From Amaurobius ferox (Eukaryota > Arthropoda > Arachnida > Araneae > Amaurobiidae), in assembly GCA_951213105.1 (NCBI GenBank), contig OX578135.1, positions 163,711,250-163,775,249 on the forward strand: DNA of 64,000 nt. Reading direction: 5' to 3'. Of the stretch, positions 1-12,800 are shown one piece after another. Every line of letters begins with the position of its first letter. Positions within the stretch are counted from its first letter, which is position 1. The notes beneath the pieces are model-generated. The model did not search any database. It saw only the letters and a list, made by a program, of their open reading frames with translations, and was not told the DNA's origin. Made by a program: the position numbers and the translations under genes.

Positions 1-32
<32 letters not shown>

Positions 33-56
33 CATACATACATATACGTATTTTGG
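1..56. repeat. (TA)n / (CATA)n microsatellite
   Basis: A TA dinucleotide run grades into catacata at the window edge. Its left end is cut by the window. Confidence 0.9.
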
Positions 57-189
57 GCATAGCAACGGGTGTATTGAAAATATAAACGACGGATGTATTA
101 AGTAAAATATCGTACCTCCCACCTTCTCGCTCGTTCATAAAAATCCTGGCCATATAGAACATATCCTTCCTAGTGGAAAAACATTACAT

Positions 190-1165
190 TGTCCTAATTT
201 ACATTAAAGTAAAATTGTAGGGGCTAGTTAAACTAAAAGTTATGCCCAGGGAGTTGACTAAAAAAATCTGCATATTCTGATGATACGTACTGATGGTTCA
301 GAGACTATAGTCACAAGTAAAGTCAAAATCGGTGGATTAGGAGGCGAGATGAAAAATTAGGGGGGGGGGGGGGGGGGTGACCAAAGTAAGAGTTACACTC
401 AGGGATTTGCCACATTAAAATTGAATAACTAGGTGACATGTACAAATGGTGGATAGACTATAGCCACAAGTCAAACAAAAATCGCTCAATTTGGAGCAGA
501 TATGTAAAATTGTGAGGACTAGTTAAACTAAAAGCTACATCCAGGGGTTGACACAAAAATATATGTATCCAAGTGAAATGTACAAATGTTGCTCAGACTA
601 TATCGTCACCAGCAGAGTCAAAATCACTCAATTAGGAACTGAGATGTAAAATTGTGGGGGCTAGTTAAACTAAAAATTACGCCCAGGGAGTTGACACAAA
701 AAACGCATGTATATTATATATCCATCAAATATGTGTATCAAACTGAGATGTACGGATGGTGCAGATACAACCATCAGCATAAGCAAAATCCTTCAATTAG
801 GAGGTGAGATGGAAAATTTGGGGAGGGGGGCTAATTGAAGTAAAAGTTATCCTCAGAGAACTGTCACAACAAAGATGCATAACCAGATGACATGTACAAA
901 TGGTGCAGAAACTATAGCCACTAGTGAAACTGAATTCGCTGAATTAGGAAAAATGCTCACTAAAAATGTATTATTATGGGGCAAGTTAAACTAAAAGTTA
1001 CTCAGGGGGCTGACACAAAATATGTATATTCAGATGACACGTACAGAGGGTGCAGAGGCTATAACCATCATTAAAATCAAAGTCGCTAAATTAGAAGCCG
1101 AGATAAGAAATTTGGGGGCTACTTCAAGCAAAATTTATGCCCAGGGGGTATCTGAGCAATATAGT
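190..1165. repeat. Degenerate tandem array, ~145-bp unit, about seven copies
   Basis: The phrase GTTAAACTAAAAGTTATGCC with CCAGGGAGTTGACAC recurs near 229, 385, 525, 666, 836, 986 and 1123. Between these lies a repeated block with acaaatggtgcagac and tcaatTAGGAGgcGAGATG. Units differ by roughly 15-25 percent by eye. One unit has expanded a G run (361-377). The 66-codon reading frame at 1022-1222 lies inside the array and is not taken as a gene. Confidence 0.85.
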
Positions 1166-1294
1166 TGCCAGCCCGGGATCAAAATTTCGAGGGAAACGGC
1201 GCAGATAAAAGAAACACTATGAAAATTTAATATTAAAGTTTTTTACTAAATATTTAAAATTTCTTTAATTTTTAGGTATTTTTTAATGTTAAAT

Positions 1295-1680
1295 AGCTGA
1301 AAAAGTAAGACAGCTGGGTAGATCAAGTGACCCCTTAAACTAAATATCCGAAACAACATATTTCTGAAGAGTCACTAAAAATAGCCTATCGATCACAGGT
1401 ATGCTAAAACTAGGAAACTCCAGACGTTTAAAGAATTAATTTGGAGTCAAACATATTGGAATTCGTCACCAGCAGATCAACCAGAGCACAGAACTGCCCC
1501 AAATCAGAAATAACCCCCTTCCCATAGGACAGAACCACACTATATCAGAAATGAAGAAATGCGAAACCACTTCAATAAGTAAGACAGCTGGGTGGGTCAA
1601 GTGATCCCTCAACGTGAGTGTCCTAAACAACATATTTTATCCACGATGGCCAGAAATCCCTAAAATATCATAACTCCCCC
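1295..1680. repeat. Two direct copies of a ~100-bp segment
   Basis: AAGTAAGACAGCTGGGTxG followed by tcaagtga and cctaaacaacata occurs at about 1303 and 1577, spaced about 275 bp apart. The family is unknown. Confidence 0.65.
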
Positions 1681-3735
1681 CCTCTTCCCATCACCACACA
1701 CGTACACTTAATCCACTCATTTGTTCAAATGTTTGTTTAAACTTCCAAATTTATAACAAAGACGTGAATGAGAACAAACACATTCTTAAATGTAGAAAAT
1801 TGAAGCGAAATTAGCGAAACTGAGCCAATTTGAGAGGTCCCTCTTCATGTTTCTCTACTCTATTTCTTTTTAGCTGGAGGCGCTCGTAAACCCGCGACAC
1901 AATCCACTAGTAAAGCTGCAATGTCTGATTTTTTTTCACTCCAAATTTCTAATATTGTTCTATACCATTCGTTTACTCTCGAGATGCCAATGTTAGGGAC
2001 GCAGCTTTATCAAATATCCCTGAATTTTCCCCTTATGTGTTGAAAATTCTACGCATTACAGCTTTCGCGAGTTTCCTTTTTTGAAGAAAGCTGTAGTGCT
2101 GCCATCTAGTGACATACTTCATAACTTATTTTTAATAATTCTCTGTTTAATTGAGGTGTTTACTCAATTGAGTTGAGGTGTTTACTCAATGGTGTCGCAC
2201 ATACCCGCGATGCCCCTTAATGGCCACGGCTGAGTAACAGTCCGCTTTAAATTTGTACTTGTCAAAATAGGTTATCTAACTTCATTTTGTCATGACTGAG
2301 CACCTGTAAAACATCATCATACAAGCTGTACTATAATCAACAATTTATCCCTAAAATCAGCAAAGTCACCCTTCTTATTCTGGCTCTGTTGTTTCAATAA
2401 ATGTTGCATAACTACTTGTTTTTCCTTTTTATTCCATTGAAATATTTTAAAAAGCTGCAGAAAAACGTTTTTTTTATATACTTTAGAGTTAACTAATAGT
2501 ACACAGATAAAATTCTATGTGCAATATATGTAAGAGAAATTATTATTTATAGTTCAAAATATAAGTGAAACTTATTTTTTTAATTTCAAATCTCATTAGT
2601 CTTTGGTTTTAATGCTCATCAGAAAGGGACATTTTATTTCAAATTTCCTTATTTTTAATGTATAATAATGTTTTCAATGAGGAAATGTTAATTTATTTCT
2701 GATCAAATTATGACACAAGCAATTTGAGAAGACTCTTTTGGGTTGAGTCATCAATGCATGTATGTTGAGCAGTTTTGTATCTAGAATTCTCAACTCTGTA
2801 TTGTCTTTTGAGCTCATTCTTCAATGTAACACATACATATCAATTAATCTGTGGATAACAAATTGGCAGATATTTATTTCAGTACAATTTGTACTCTTCA
2901 TTCTATTGATGCTTTTAATAAAATAGAGACAAAGATTTCAGAGAATAAACCTAAACGTGAAGTTCAGTATATAGTCATTTATATATACAAGATAATAAAT
3001 TCAATTTTTTAGTTACAGATCTTAAGCCATTAACTGAAAGATATGGTTATTTTAGGAACTTAAAAAGTAGTTTTAGCACCTGTTCTAAAACTATGGGTTG
3101 CTTTGAAATTGGTGTTATACACAAAACTGAAATAATTCAACTTGTGTAAATGGCATATCCATCTTCATTTGTGGTTATTATAGAATTAAGTGCTTTTCTT
3201 TTAATTTGCATTCAGTAATGCAAGCGAACAGAAACATAGTTATAAATATTTTAATCTATTTGACATTGTCAAACTTATAAAATAATTAAATATTCATTTT
3301 CAAACTTTAATTTTGCATATTGAGCATCAAGGTATATCTTTTGCAGCTTTCAGTATGCAAGAGCAGATGTTCTACTATCCCCAGCTCATAAAAATTAAAA
3401 ACAAATGTTATTTAAAAATATCTAGTAGGACTGAATTTATTAGTTCTCATAGAGATTAGGCAAGTTCTGTTAGTATATGCTGTAATGTTTGTTATTGCCA
3501 TCTTATGTTATCTTATATGTTGATAATGAGAAATCATCAAATTCAAAATAAATTTACACTCTGTTTTCTAAAAATTAATTAAAATACTGATATGGGAGAA
3601 AGAAATGAGAATTCATTTTTTTCTTTTTAATTTATTTATTAAATTAGATAAGATCTAAAAGTTTTAACATTGACTTATTATAATATGCTTTATGTTTGAA
3701 ATTTATCATGTTTTAATTTATTTTTGTATATTCAG
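1681..3735. other. Intronic sequence, nothing recognised
   Basis: This stretch is AT-rich upstream intron. A short direct duplication of TTGAGGTGTTTACTCAATxG is at 2151-2191. No exon, RNA gene or mobile-element end was recognised. Confidence 0.6.
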
Positions 3736-3846
3736 CAACCTGTTTTAAAAGCATTCGGTATTCTCAAAAAAGCTGCTGCTGAAATCAACAGAGAATTTGG
3801 CCTTGATCCTCGTATTGGTGATGCTATTTCTCAAGCAGCAGATGAA
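3736..3846 (+). CDS. FH: Fumarase exon ([12 protein letters not shown]...AADE)
   Basis: This is an exon of 37 codons in phase 0 at both ends. It is preceded by ttcag and followed by gtatgt. It encodes [18 protein letters not shown] and ends in AADE, matching the helical N-terminal-domain segment VIKAFGILKRAAAEVN of animal fumarases. The previous exon (ending ...ERMP in animal homologues) is not recognisable in 1-3735 and is probably upstream of the window. Confidence 0.95.
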
Positions 3847-6800
3847 GTATGTTTTCCTCTTATATTTTATGCCAGTTATATAACTTAAAACTGGGTATGT
3901 CTTTATTTTTTCTTTTGTTTTGAAATTATTCTTAAACTTCATTTGATGATAAACTTCTGTAAATTTCCATGTTCATTCTAAAACAGCAATGTTTAAAATG
4001 AATTAATAAAATAAACAACATGTCTAGGCAACCAAATGCCAGGTCCCTATTTGTTTACCAACCATTATATCTATGTATGTATAATTTAATGATTGGGTTA
4101 ATTTGAAGTACAAAAAGTTTCAGTATTAGTAATTTGCACTACTGAGTGTATTCAGCAGAGTGCTTAAAAACTGCTAAAGCATAGGAATACTAGAATCCAT
4201 TCAATTTATTAAATTTTATTTGTTTATTTGTTAATTTTGAGATCCACGTTAAAATGTGTTTGGTCTGTCATCTTGAATAACATTAAAGTGGTATTTTTTT
4301 AATAGTTGTTTATTCCATATCTTTTTTTATATTAAACACACAATCATGCATACATTTTAAATTAATTTAGTAATCATTTAATTTCACTTGACCACTATAT
4401 TTGTACATGCAGGGCTCACACGGTTCCTTCTTTTTCCTACTTTTTAAAAATGAGGGCTATTTTCCTTTTATTTCCTTCTTTTTCCTACTTTTACAGATTT
4501 GAAAACTCTTTTTTTTTTACATGTGTGACCAATCGCAGATATACCAGTAAAATTGTGGTAGGAGTTTATGATATGATGTACGAACCAAAGTGAAAAAAAT
4601 AGTTCTCACAGTCTGTTTTTATGAAAAAGTGCTAAAATTTGCAATTTTTATGTAAGAGCAGTAAAATTTTCGATTTTTAAGAAAGAGATGAGTAAGTCAG
4701 CTTTTCTTAGTTTTAACATTTTAGCATTACTGCATATTTAAGCACTTTTAAATGGTGATTTTAAATTAGTGTATTTTAGCATTTTTGAATAAAATTGCAA
4801 TTTTAGTACTTTTAATAAATTTGCGTATTTTAGCACTTTGAGTTAAAATTGCAAATTTTAGCTCTCTTTCTAAAAAGTTGTGAATTTTAGCGCTATTTAA
4901 AAAAAAAAATTGCGCTCTCTCATTCATTCTCAGCATTCTTTCTCAAGAATCACGAATTGTAGTGCTATTTAAAAGAAATTGTAATTCTTACCATTCTTTC
5001 TTAAAAATATAAACTTTTAGTGCTTTCTCTAAATAATTTTGAGTTTCAGCAAAAGAAAATTGCGACAATACCAAATCTTGTTACTAGTTTCTTTGATTTT
5101 CAAAAAGTGAAAACACACACGCAAAAAAAAACTAAGTAATGTAATTGCACACAAATTATTATGCAACATAGCATATATACAGCCCATTTAATCTTTTAGA
5201 CTTAATGTTTATTGACTAAGAGGATCTATTCTTATGCTTTGTAATAATTTGTGCATTATTATTTCGTTTATTTTTCCTTAACTTTATTTTACTGCAGTGT
5301 CTTACTTAATAAAATTGCAATAAAATGCAGCATTGTTGCTTCCAACTTCTTCAAATTTGATGACAATACATTATTAATGCTCCTATTTCATATTTATTTC
5401 CCCTCAGGACCGATTCTTGCAAGCTGTTTTAAAATTTGTTATATTGTTTTAATCAGATATAAAAAAATGCTAATTCTTCATTTCTAGAAATTTTCAAAAT
5501 TGTCATTTCCTTGCTTCATACTACCACAAAAGGGTTTTATTTCTGTAAAGTAGCGTTCAATATGCAAATTTTCTTGCTACAAATTTAAAATAATTCTGCT
5601 CTAAGTCAAGTTTTATTGCTCGAAATACATTTTTTCCTCTAATTTTTTTTGCTCCAGGTCAAGTTTTATTGCTTGAAATACAAAATCTGATTTTTGCTGT
5701 CATAAAACAGGGTGTCTACAGGTCACAAAAGTCACGAAAGTTCCGAAAATATAGCGAAAACGGAAAATGGGTCATGAAAGTCCCGAAAAGGTCATGAATT
5801 GTGAAATCGAGTCACGAAAAATCTGGTCGCGCCTCAAAAATTCCCTGAATTTTCCTACGTATGTAAAGTTTCTGTGGCTTTTCTTTCCAGAATGCAAAAA
5901 ATGTCAAGGCAGCTGTCAGCCATGATTTATCAAAAGAAAGCTATGAGTCATCTTGGGAGATGATTAAACGTCATTCCCATTTCGTCAAGATGACAACTTT
6001 TCCATTGTTTTGCTCTCTACCATGGATTCGCTCCACGGAGGTATGCCTGAAAGAAACACTGGTTTCGAATGTATTCGGGTGTGGTGCTTACAAAATTCTT
6101 CGGCGAATAGATTTGCTTTATCGTAATCAGGTCCGCCTATACAAATCCCCCCCCCCCCCCCACACACACACACACACACACACCGTATTTGATTTTTTTT
6201 TTTGTAAATTTTTTATTTTTGTCTTTTCTATCCTCCAAACAAACATATTATAGGTCCAGGCCCCCACTTGAGTTATGCCTGTTCCAAAGTTAGGATTTTT
6301 TAGTTGCAACTTCTTTCTATGCTATCATTGGATTTTCAAACTATTATATATATATATATATATATATATACAGTACAACATCTAAAACCCGGACTTTGCC
6401 GATTCCGGATTTTCGATTTTTCTCTTTTATAGAATTTGAATAAAATTCAGATTTAATATTAACTAAATACACTATAAAGCACTATTTTTAGTAAAAATAA
6501 TGACAAAAGTTAAGTTAATCAATTAAAACATATTATTTAATCTGAAAAATAGGACAAAAGAAATTTCTAAGAAAAAATATACAAATTAATACTTTAGAAT
6601 GTGTGAACGAAACGAAATGATAAAATTACATTTTATCATTTCGTTTAAATATTTGAATTAACATTTGTTATTTCATTAATTTTGATTTATGAGAAAGCAG
6701 TTTTCTTTATCCTGTAGATGGACATTATTTCTGCTCGGTTATAAAGCTTCTTTGTTTAAGACTTTTAATTGCATGATTGATTGTTTGCATAAGATTATCA

Positions 6801-9800
6801 ACAGGTATTTTTTTTTCTCCACATTTATCGTCACTAATTTGATCTTTTTTTAATTTAATATCATATCGCGAATTTCGCCATCACTCAATTTATTTAGGAT
6901 TGGCACATCGTCATCACAGTGCAGAACTTTCGGCTTTGTCGTGATTTAATGAAGTGCTGGAAGATTTAATGAAGTGCCGAGATTTAATAAATATCGAGGA
7001 TTAGCACTTTTGATGATATATTTAAAGGTGCAAATGTGTTTAAACCGTTTTCGCTATTAACGAACGAAGAACAAAAAATGAGAACTTAAAAGTTTTATTT
7101 ATTTTCTAGATATAATGTTATGTTTAAAAAGATGACTCTGATAAAAGTAAAAACTTTATTAGTAATAGTCAAATATGTAAAAAATATCGCAGTAGATAAA
7201 ATAAAAAGAGAAATACTCTCCTCTCAATGATTTTTCTAAATTACGATGAGTCATTACTAGGCTGCAGCTGCACCGGGACGTGGTGGGGCAGGGAAAGCGA
7301 AGAAAGGAATTTGCTTAGTTCCTAATCGTAAACACCATCGATCCTTTGAGAGGTCTGTGTGTTAATGACCTTGTTGCTCGGTTCTGTGCGATACGATATT
7401 ACTTAGTTATTTATTTACTATTTATAGTATGTAAATATGGCTTTCTGAACAAAATATGCAGTCAATTTCAAGCTGACATGATCGACCAGAACGAAAAACT
7501 CATCAGATATCGGGATGGGGGGGGGGGGGGGTGGAGATTCTCGAGACAAAACAGAATACTTTGAAGAATGGGATTCGTACTACGAAGTGAACAAAATAAA
7601 TTTCCTTGGAATTCTCGGGATTTTTAGATTTAATTGAACAATCTGTCATAAAATGTTACGATAACATATTAAAGTGGTTAATATTAAAAATTACATTGTT
7701 TCAGAAAAATATCTTTTCCAATATGAGAAAAGGAAATTTTGATAATAAAAATTCAGTATTTAAATAACGATGTATATTTTACGTGAAATAATTCATCGGG
7801 AGGTGTGACTTGAATAAGGGGGATGAGGGATTAACTCTGACAACGTAATTCATGCTCTGATCACGAGCCCGATCTACGGCCGTCCATCTAAACTTTTGTT
7901 TCATTTCGGGGTTCAAAAAATCGACCGGAAAATACGGTATTTGTTTATAAAATATAATTCCATAAAAATCTTATCCCGTTGTTTTAATTCCGTGAATTCG
8001 TCAGCCCGGGACCCCCCCCCGAAAATTTGGAAAATGTCCGGATTTTTGAGGTTGTATTGTATATATATTGTATCATTGGATTTTCAATTTTTTTATTATA
8101 TATATATATATACTATATATATGTTTGATTTCTATTGAATTCTTTTGAGGCATAAATTCTACAAGCAGTTACATTTTAAATTCACAAAAGCTATTCTTGA
8201 AAGTGTTTGATATTTTATTCTGTATTTGTGTAGTTTATTTATTTCAAGCATAATCTTATAATGCCTGGGAAATGCAAATTTAATGATTTATGGCTGTGCT
8301 CTGAAGATAAAATCCTATTTAAATGGTTATCTTCAGTGACTAATGATATATATAAAGCATATTGCAAGATATGTAACTCTAAATTTGATACAAGTCATAG
8401 TGGTATTGGCTGCATTAAAACACATGCTAAACGGAAAAAACAAACTCTAGCAAATGCATTATTAAATAGAATTCAAATGACTATTGCTTTTAAAACTTCT
8501 GAAAAGCAAGACAGAAAATGTTCTGCAAAGGAAAGAAAAGGGCAAGCTGTTGATCCAACTGTAAAAAATATAGAAAGTAAAAATGTACAGCCTGCTGATG
8601 GGATGAAAAAATGATCAGTGGAAAATTTGAGCAATGTATTTAAGCGCAAATAAAATAATAATGCAGCATACTGCTGTTGATATGCTAGAGCTCCTTCTTC
8701 AGCACTAGGAAAACTAATTTATTTACCTTTTGCAAGTGTTTTTTACTATTTCCTTGGTTTCGGGTGCCCATTTCATTTTTCTTTACATCGGGTTTGTTGA
8801 TTCTTTAGCACTGACGATGAGGTAACCAGCATATCCTCGAAACAGTTGTTTGCTGCATTATTATTTTATTTGTGCTTGAATATGTTGCCCAAGTTTATCT
8901 TATCTTTTGCACATTGTGTTTTTTTACATATAAATTCCTGAGAACTGTGTCATTAGCAAAAAATCCAGTTCACTTTTTATTAAGAAAATAAATACATGGT
9001 AGTGTTGGGAGTTATGGTGTTTTATACAAAGTGTTAATGGTTCTATATATTTTAATATCAGAGGTTACCATTTTTAAGATATTATAATTTTATATTACAC
9101 CTTTAATTTTTCACTTAAAATGCCATTTACATATCAATAATTTGTTTAGGCCAGCAAAATAATTTCAATATAAGTTATTGAACTGAAATTTTTATTTGTT
9201 TTCGTTTTTTCCTAAAGAGAATCTATAATAAATACAATTTAAGTTTCTTGTGATCCGACTTATGCTTTGTCTTCATTTTGAAAACTGTTTATTGATTAAA
9301 CCTAAAATTTGATACTTCGGTAGTATTTTAATTAATTTTCCAGACTAGACTATGAGCAATATATAAGTAAAAGAATAGTGTTTTTCAAAAGATATTTTGA
9401 AGTATAATTACATATAATTGACCGACATAATTAAGTAAAGTCAGGAATTTATTTTGGTAAGTCCCCAAAAAGTCAAGAAAAAGTCATGAAATTGACTTTT
9501 AGAAACTCTGTAGACACCCTGTAAAAGCACTGTGCAGCTGTGAAATCATTGTGTTGGGCATATTTGATCGCTATATTTATGGAAAAAAGTATGGGGGTGG
9601 AAATTAAAATTCCTACTTTTTTATGTTAGAACTCCTGTTTTTTGTTCCCTTTTTTTCCCCCGGAAAAGTTGAGCACAATCCCTGCATATGTGAAAATGGA
9701 ATGATCAATAGTAGAATTAAGACCCTATGATCACAAGCAAATGTTGTGGTCAGGAAAAATTAAATTATTATTAAATTAATTTAAAATTTGGTAATTGTTC

Positions 9801-12800
9801 TGCATATAGTTAAGAGATATGACAGAAACAACTATTAAAAAATACTACTTTAATGTTTATCCAAAATGACAGACCGAACACATTTTACCATTTCAACTTG
9901 GATCTTAAAATTAACAAATAAATTAGTAAAATTTAGTAAATTGAGTTGATTCTAGTATTCCTTTGCTTCAGTCATTTTTAAGTGCTTTGCTGAGCAAACT
10001 TAGTAGTGCAAATTATTAACACTAAAATTTCTATAACTTTAATTTCACCTAACTATTAGATTTATGCTTGCATAGATATAATGATTGGTAGCCAGGTAGG
10101 GACCTGGTGGGGTTGACTGAATAGTAATGCTTTTAAATTGCAAATTAGTGATTTTATGAAAATATTTAACATGTTGCTATTGTTTGCATCCACAATACTC
10201 AAAAGTTTTAATGGTGATAATAGTAGTAATTATTAATGTTACTGTTATTGTATTTTATATTGTAACTACAGCAGGAATTCATAGAAAAAAATAAAATTCA
10301 TGGAGCATTCATCAAAGTTCTGAAAATTCATTCATATTCCGTGAAAAGTTTAATTAAAGTGGTGTGGGAATTCAAAAGCATGACCTGGCATGTTGGTTCT
10401 ATGAATTTCTACATTTATGAATTGAACCACATGCATAGAAGCACTAATTTGGTCTGAGGTTCAGCAACATTTTGGTAACCTCTTTAAGCTATTATGTCCG
10501 CCACTCTGTTAAAATGAGCAATGTGAATGAATGGCAGTGATAAACTGTTTCTTAGGCTGCAGATATATGCATCTAATTCCAATTTTTCAAACAAAGTGTT
10601 ACAATTTTTAGTTAAATACAGAATATGTTATTTTAATTATTCCTCCAATTCTAATACTCTGGCAGTGCCCTACTAGCCATACCACTGACTGAAATCTGAT
10701 TGTGTGTGAAAATTGCATTGACATAGTAAAACTCAATCAATTCAAATACAATTTTATATATAGTTTGAACTAATCATGCTGTAGGTCATGAAAATTTAGC
10801 TCTATATCCCGAGATATCTCAGATCAAATAATGTTAAATCTATAAAGAAAAGTAAATGTGCCAAACAGAATTTTTTATTTGTTTGGTATAACTTGTACAA
10901 TTCTACAAGTTACTAAGCTGTCTTGTACATTCATTATTTAATATTTTAATATTTTTACTATTTTTATGGAATAAACATCTCAGTTATTAAATATGTAGCT
11001 AGATACACTACTTTGCTTCAGTTTCAAGTCGCAAGAGATAGCCTAGTAAATTTTAAATCCAATTCAACTTGTGATAATCCTCTAGCTATTAAATGTGATA
11101 CCACAGAACTTAACATAGATAAAAATGTGTATCACATCAATTAATAAGAGTAATAAGAATAACAAGTGTACAAAATATTTTGGAAATAAAAATTAAAATG
11201 GATACTCCAATAATTGACACAGCAATTTTGTGATCTTTTAGATGAAACTACCACAGGCCCAGGGGCTTACTCGAGTGCTATAGGTAAATATTGGAATTTT
11301 ATTAACAACTGCAGTTGCAAGTATATAAAAATGCTAAAGTATGTGTTAATAAATAGGACTATTTGAAATCAATATTTAAAGTAACTGATTCAAAATTCTT
11401 GTACCGAATGTGTAAAGTAATTTTTTAAGTGTTTCCTAAATTTAGGATCACACAACTTGTGTAAATTGTCATATACCACTTGGCTTAAAATTGCCAGTTG
11501 TGTATTGCATCTTTATGCTAAATGTGTTACTCATTTGTGTTATTTAAAATAATTACAATAAAGGAAATTAAGATTTGTGCCCTAGCATGATTAAGAATAA
11601 ATAGCAATCTATATTGTGTTTTTTAATTTGGGCATGTATTTAGCCTGATAGTGCTCTTATACAACTGAGAAAATAATAACTTTAATGAAATATTGATTCT
11701 CCAATCAAAAAATTAAATTCATTTTATGCCACTCTGAGTGTGGTCTTAACAATAAGCTCTCAAATGGTCTTTCATTAGATGACTCAATTTAAATAAACGT
11801 TTGAAAGCTAGAAAAAACTAAATACTGAAGTTCGGTAATTTACAATTCCTAACCTAAATTTTAATGACAACAAATGTTTAGATCTTATTAATGGGAAAAC
11901 TAGTTCAAACACAGGCCTTTTTTTTTTAATTAGTTCCAGATGAATACTCCAGGACGATATTACAATAAATTATGCAGAATCCTCAATAAGAGGGTTTTTA
12001 TTAAATCATTGTCACACATAGATAGCTTACATGTGAGTAAAACTTGTAACAGAATTTATTAATTCTGTGATTCATGAAATGCTATGGATATTTTTGAACA
12101 TGAATTTATACATCTTATCCAGACATGATATGAAGGCAGAATATAATGTGGAAGAGTGAAAATTTATTCATATAATTCTATTGTTATTTTCCCCCTCATT
12201 TCTGTACTAATGAATTTGACTTTATAAATTTATTACTTTTTATTTTTGTTTTTCTCATGAAGTATTATTAATGACATGTAATAACTTAATATTACATATA
12301 AATTAATACTTCATTCTGATTTCAAAATTACAATTTTGGGGTGTTAACAATGCATTAAAAGAATAAAACCTTTGAGTAATTGAGAATAAACTCCTCGGTA
12401 ACTCTTGTTACAATGGTTTTCAATGATACAGCTTTTCCAAATTAATTAAGATTTCAAAATTCATAATTTTCCCCCTTCCCTCCAAAATTCTATATTAATT
12501 TATTGTTGTGTATTTCAGTGATTTATCTCTTAACGTTAATTTATTATCTCTTTCTAGCATTCCAATATTCTAAATTATGTGCGAATGCTAAATATATCCC
12601 TCCAATCCTTTGCTAATTCACCAGTGTCCCCTGTACGTTTTTCTTTACGGCCTCACTTTTTTCTTTTGATTGAAAATTTTATTCAGCAAATCGACAAAAA
12701 AGTGCATTTTTTAAGTGCGAAAAGCCCCTTTCTCAGCTTATCTTTTGAACATCTGGTTTTAAGGTGTCTCACGGACATTCCTTAGATGGGTCATTCGTGG

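Larger units (their letters stand above)
5708..9521. mobile_element. hAT-like DNA transposon remnant with nested insertions
   Basis: The left end CAGGGTGTCTACAG (5708) is perfectly mirrored by CTGTAGACACCCTG ending at 9521, a 14-bp terminal inverted repeat of hAT type. Subterminal regions also share rc-related 'gtcatgaaa' motifs. The flanks share only TAAAA (5703-5707 / 9522-9526), so no clean 8-bp target duplication is left. The interior holds a BED-finger ORF (8261-8614), a foldback segment (8626-8893) and a nested TIR element (6371-8059). No DDE transposase domain is visible, so the copy is non-autonomous. Confidence 0.7.

Noticed and set aside
1022..1222. 66-codon frame as a small gene
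   Set aside because: It lies within the ~145-bp tandem array and is not conserved between units.
2098..2112. GCTGCCATCTAGTGA as an insulator (CTCF-like) site
   Set aside because: It is a single short match with no supporting context and is common by chance in this length.
5960..6309. Frames on both strands over 5960-6309
   Set aside because: They are created by a poly-C/(CA)n tract and have no domain.
4410..9684. CAGGG...CCCTG as TIRs of a separate hAT element
   Set aside because: Beyond CAGGG the ends match weakly and no target duplication is present. The similarity is part of the longer inverted arms.
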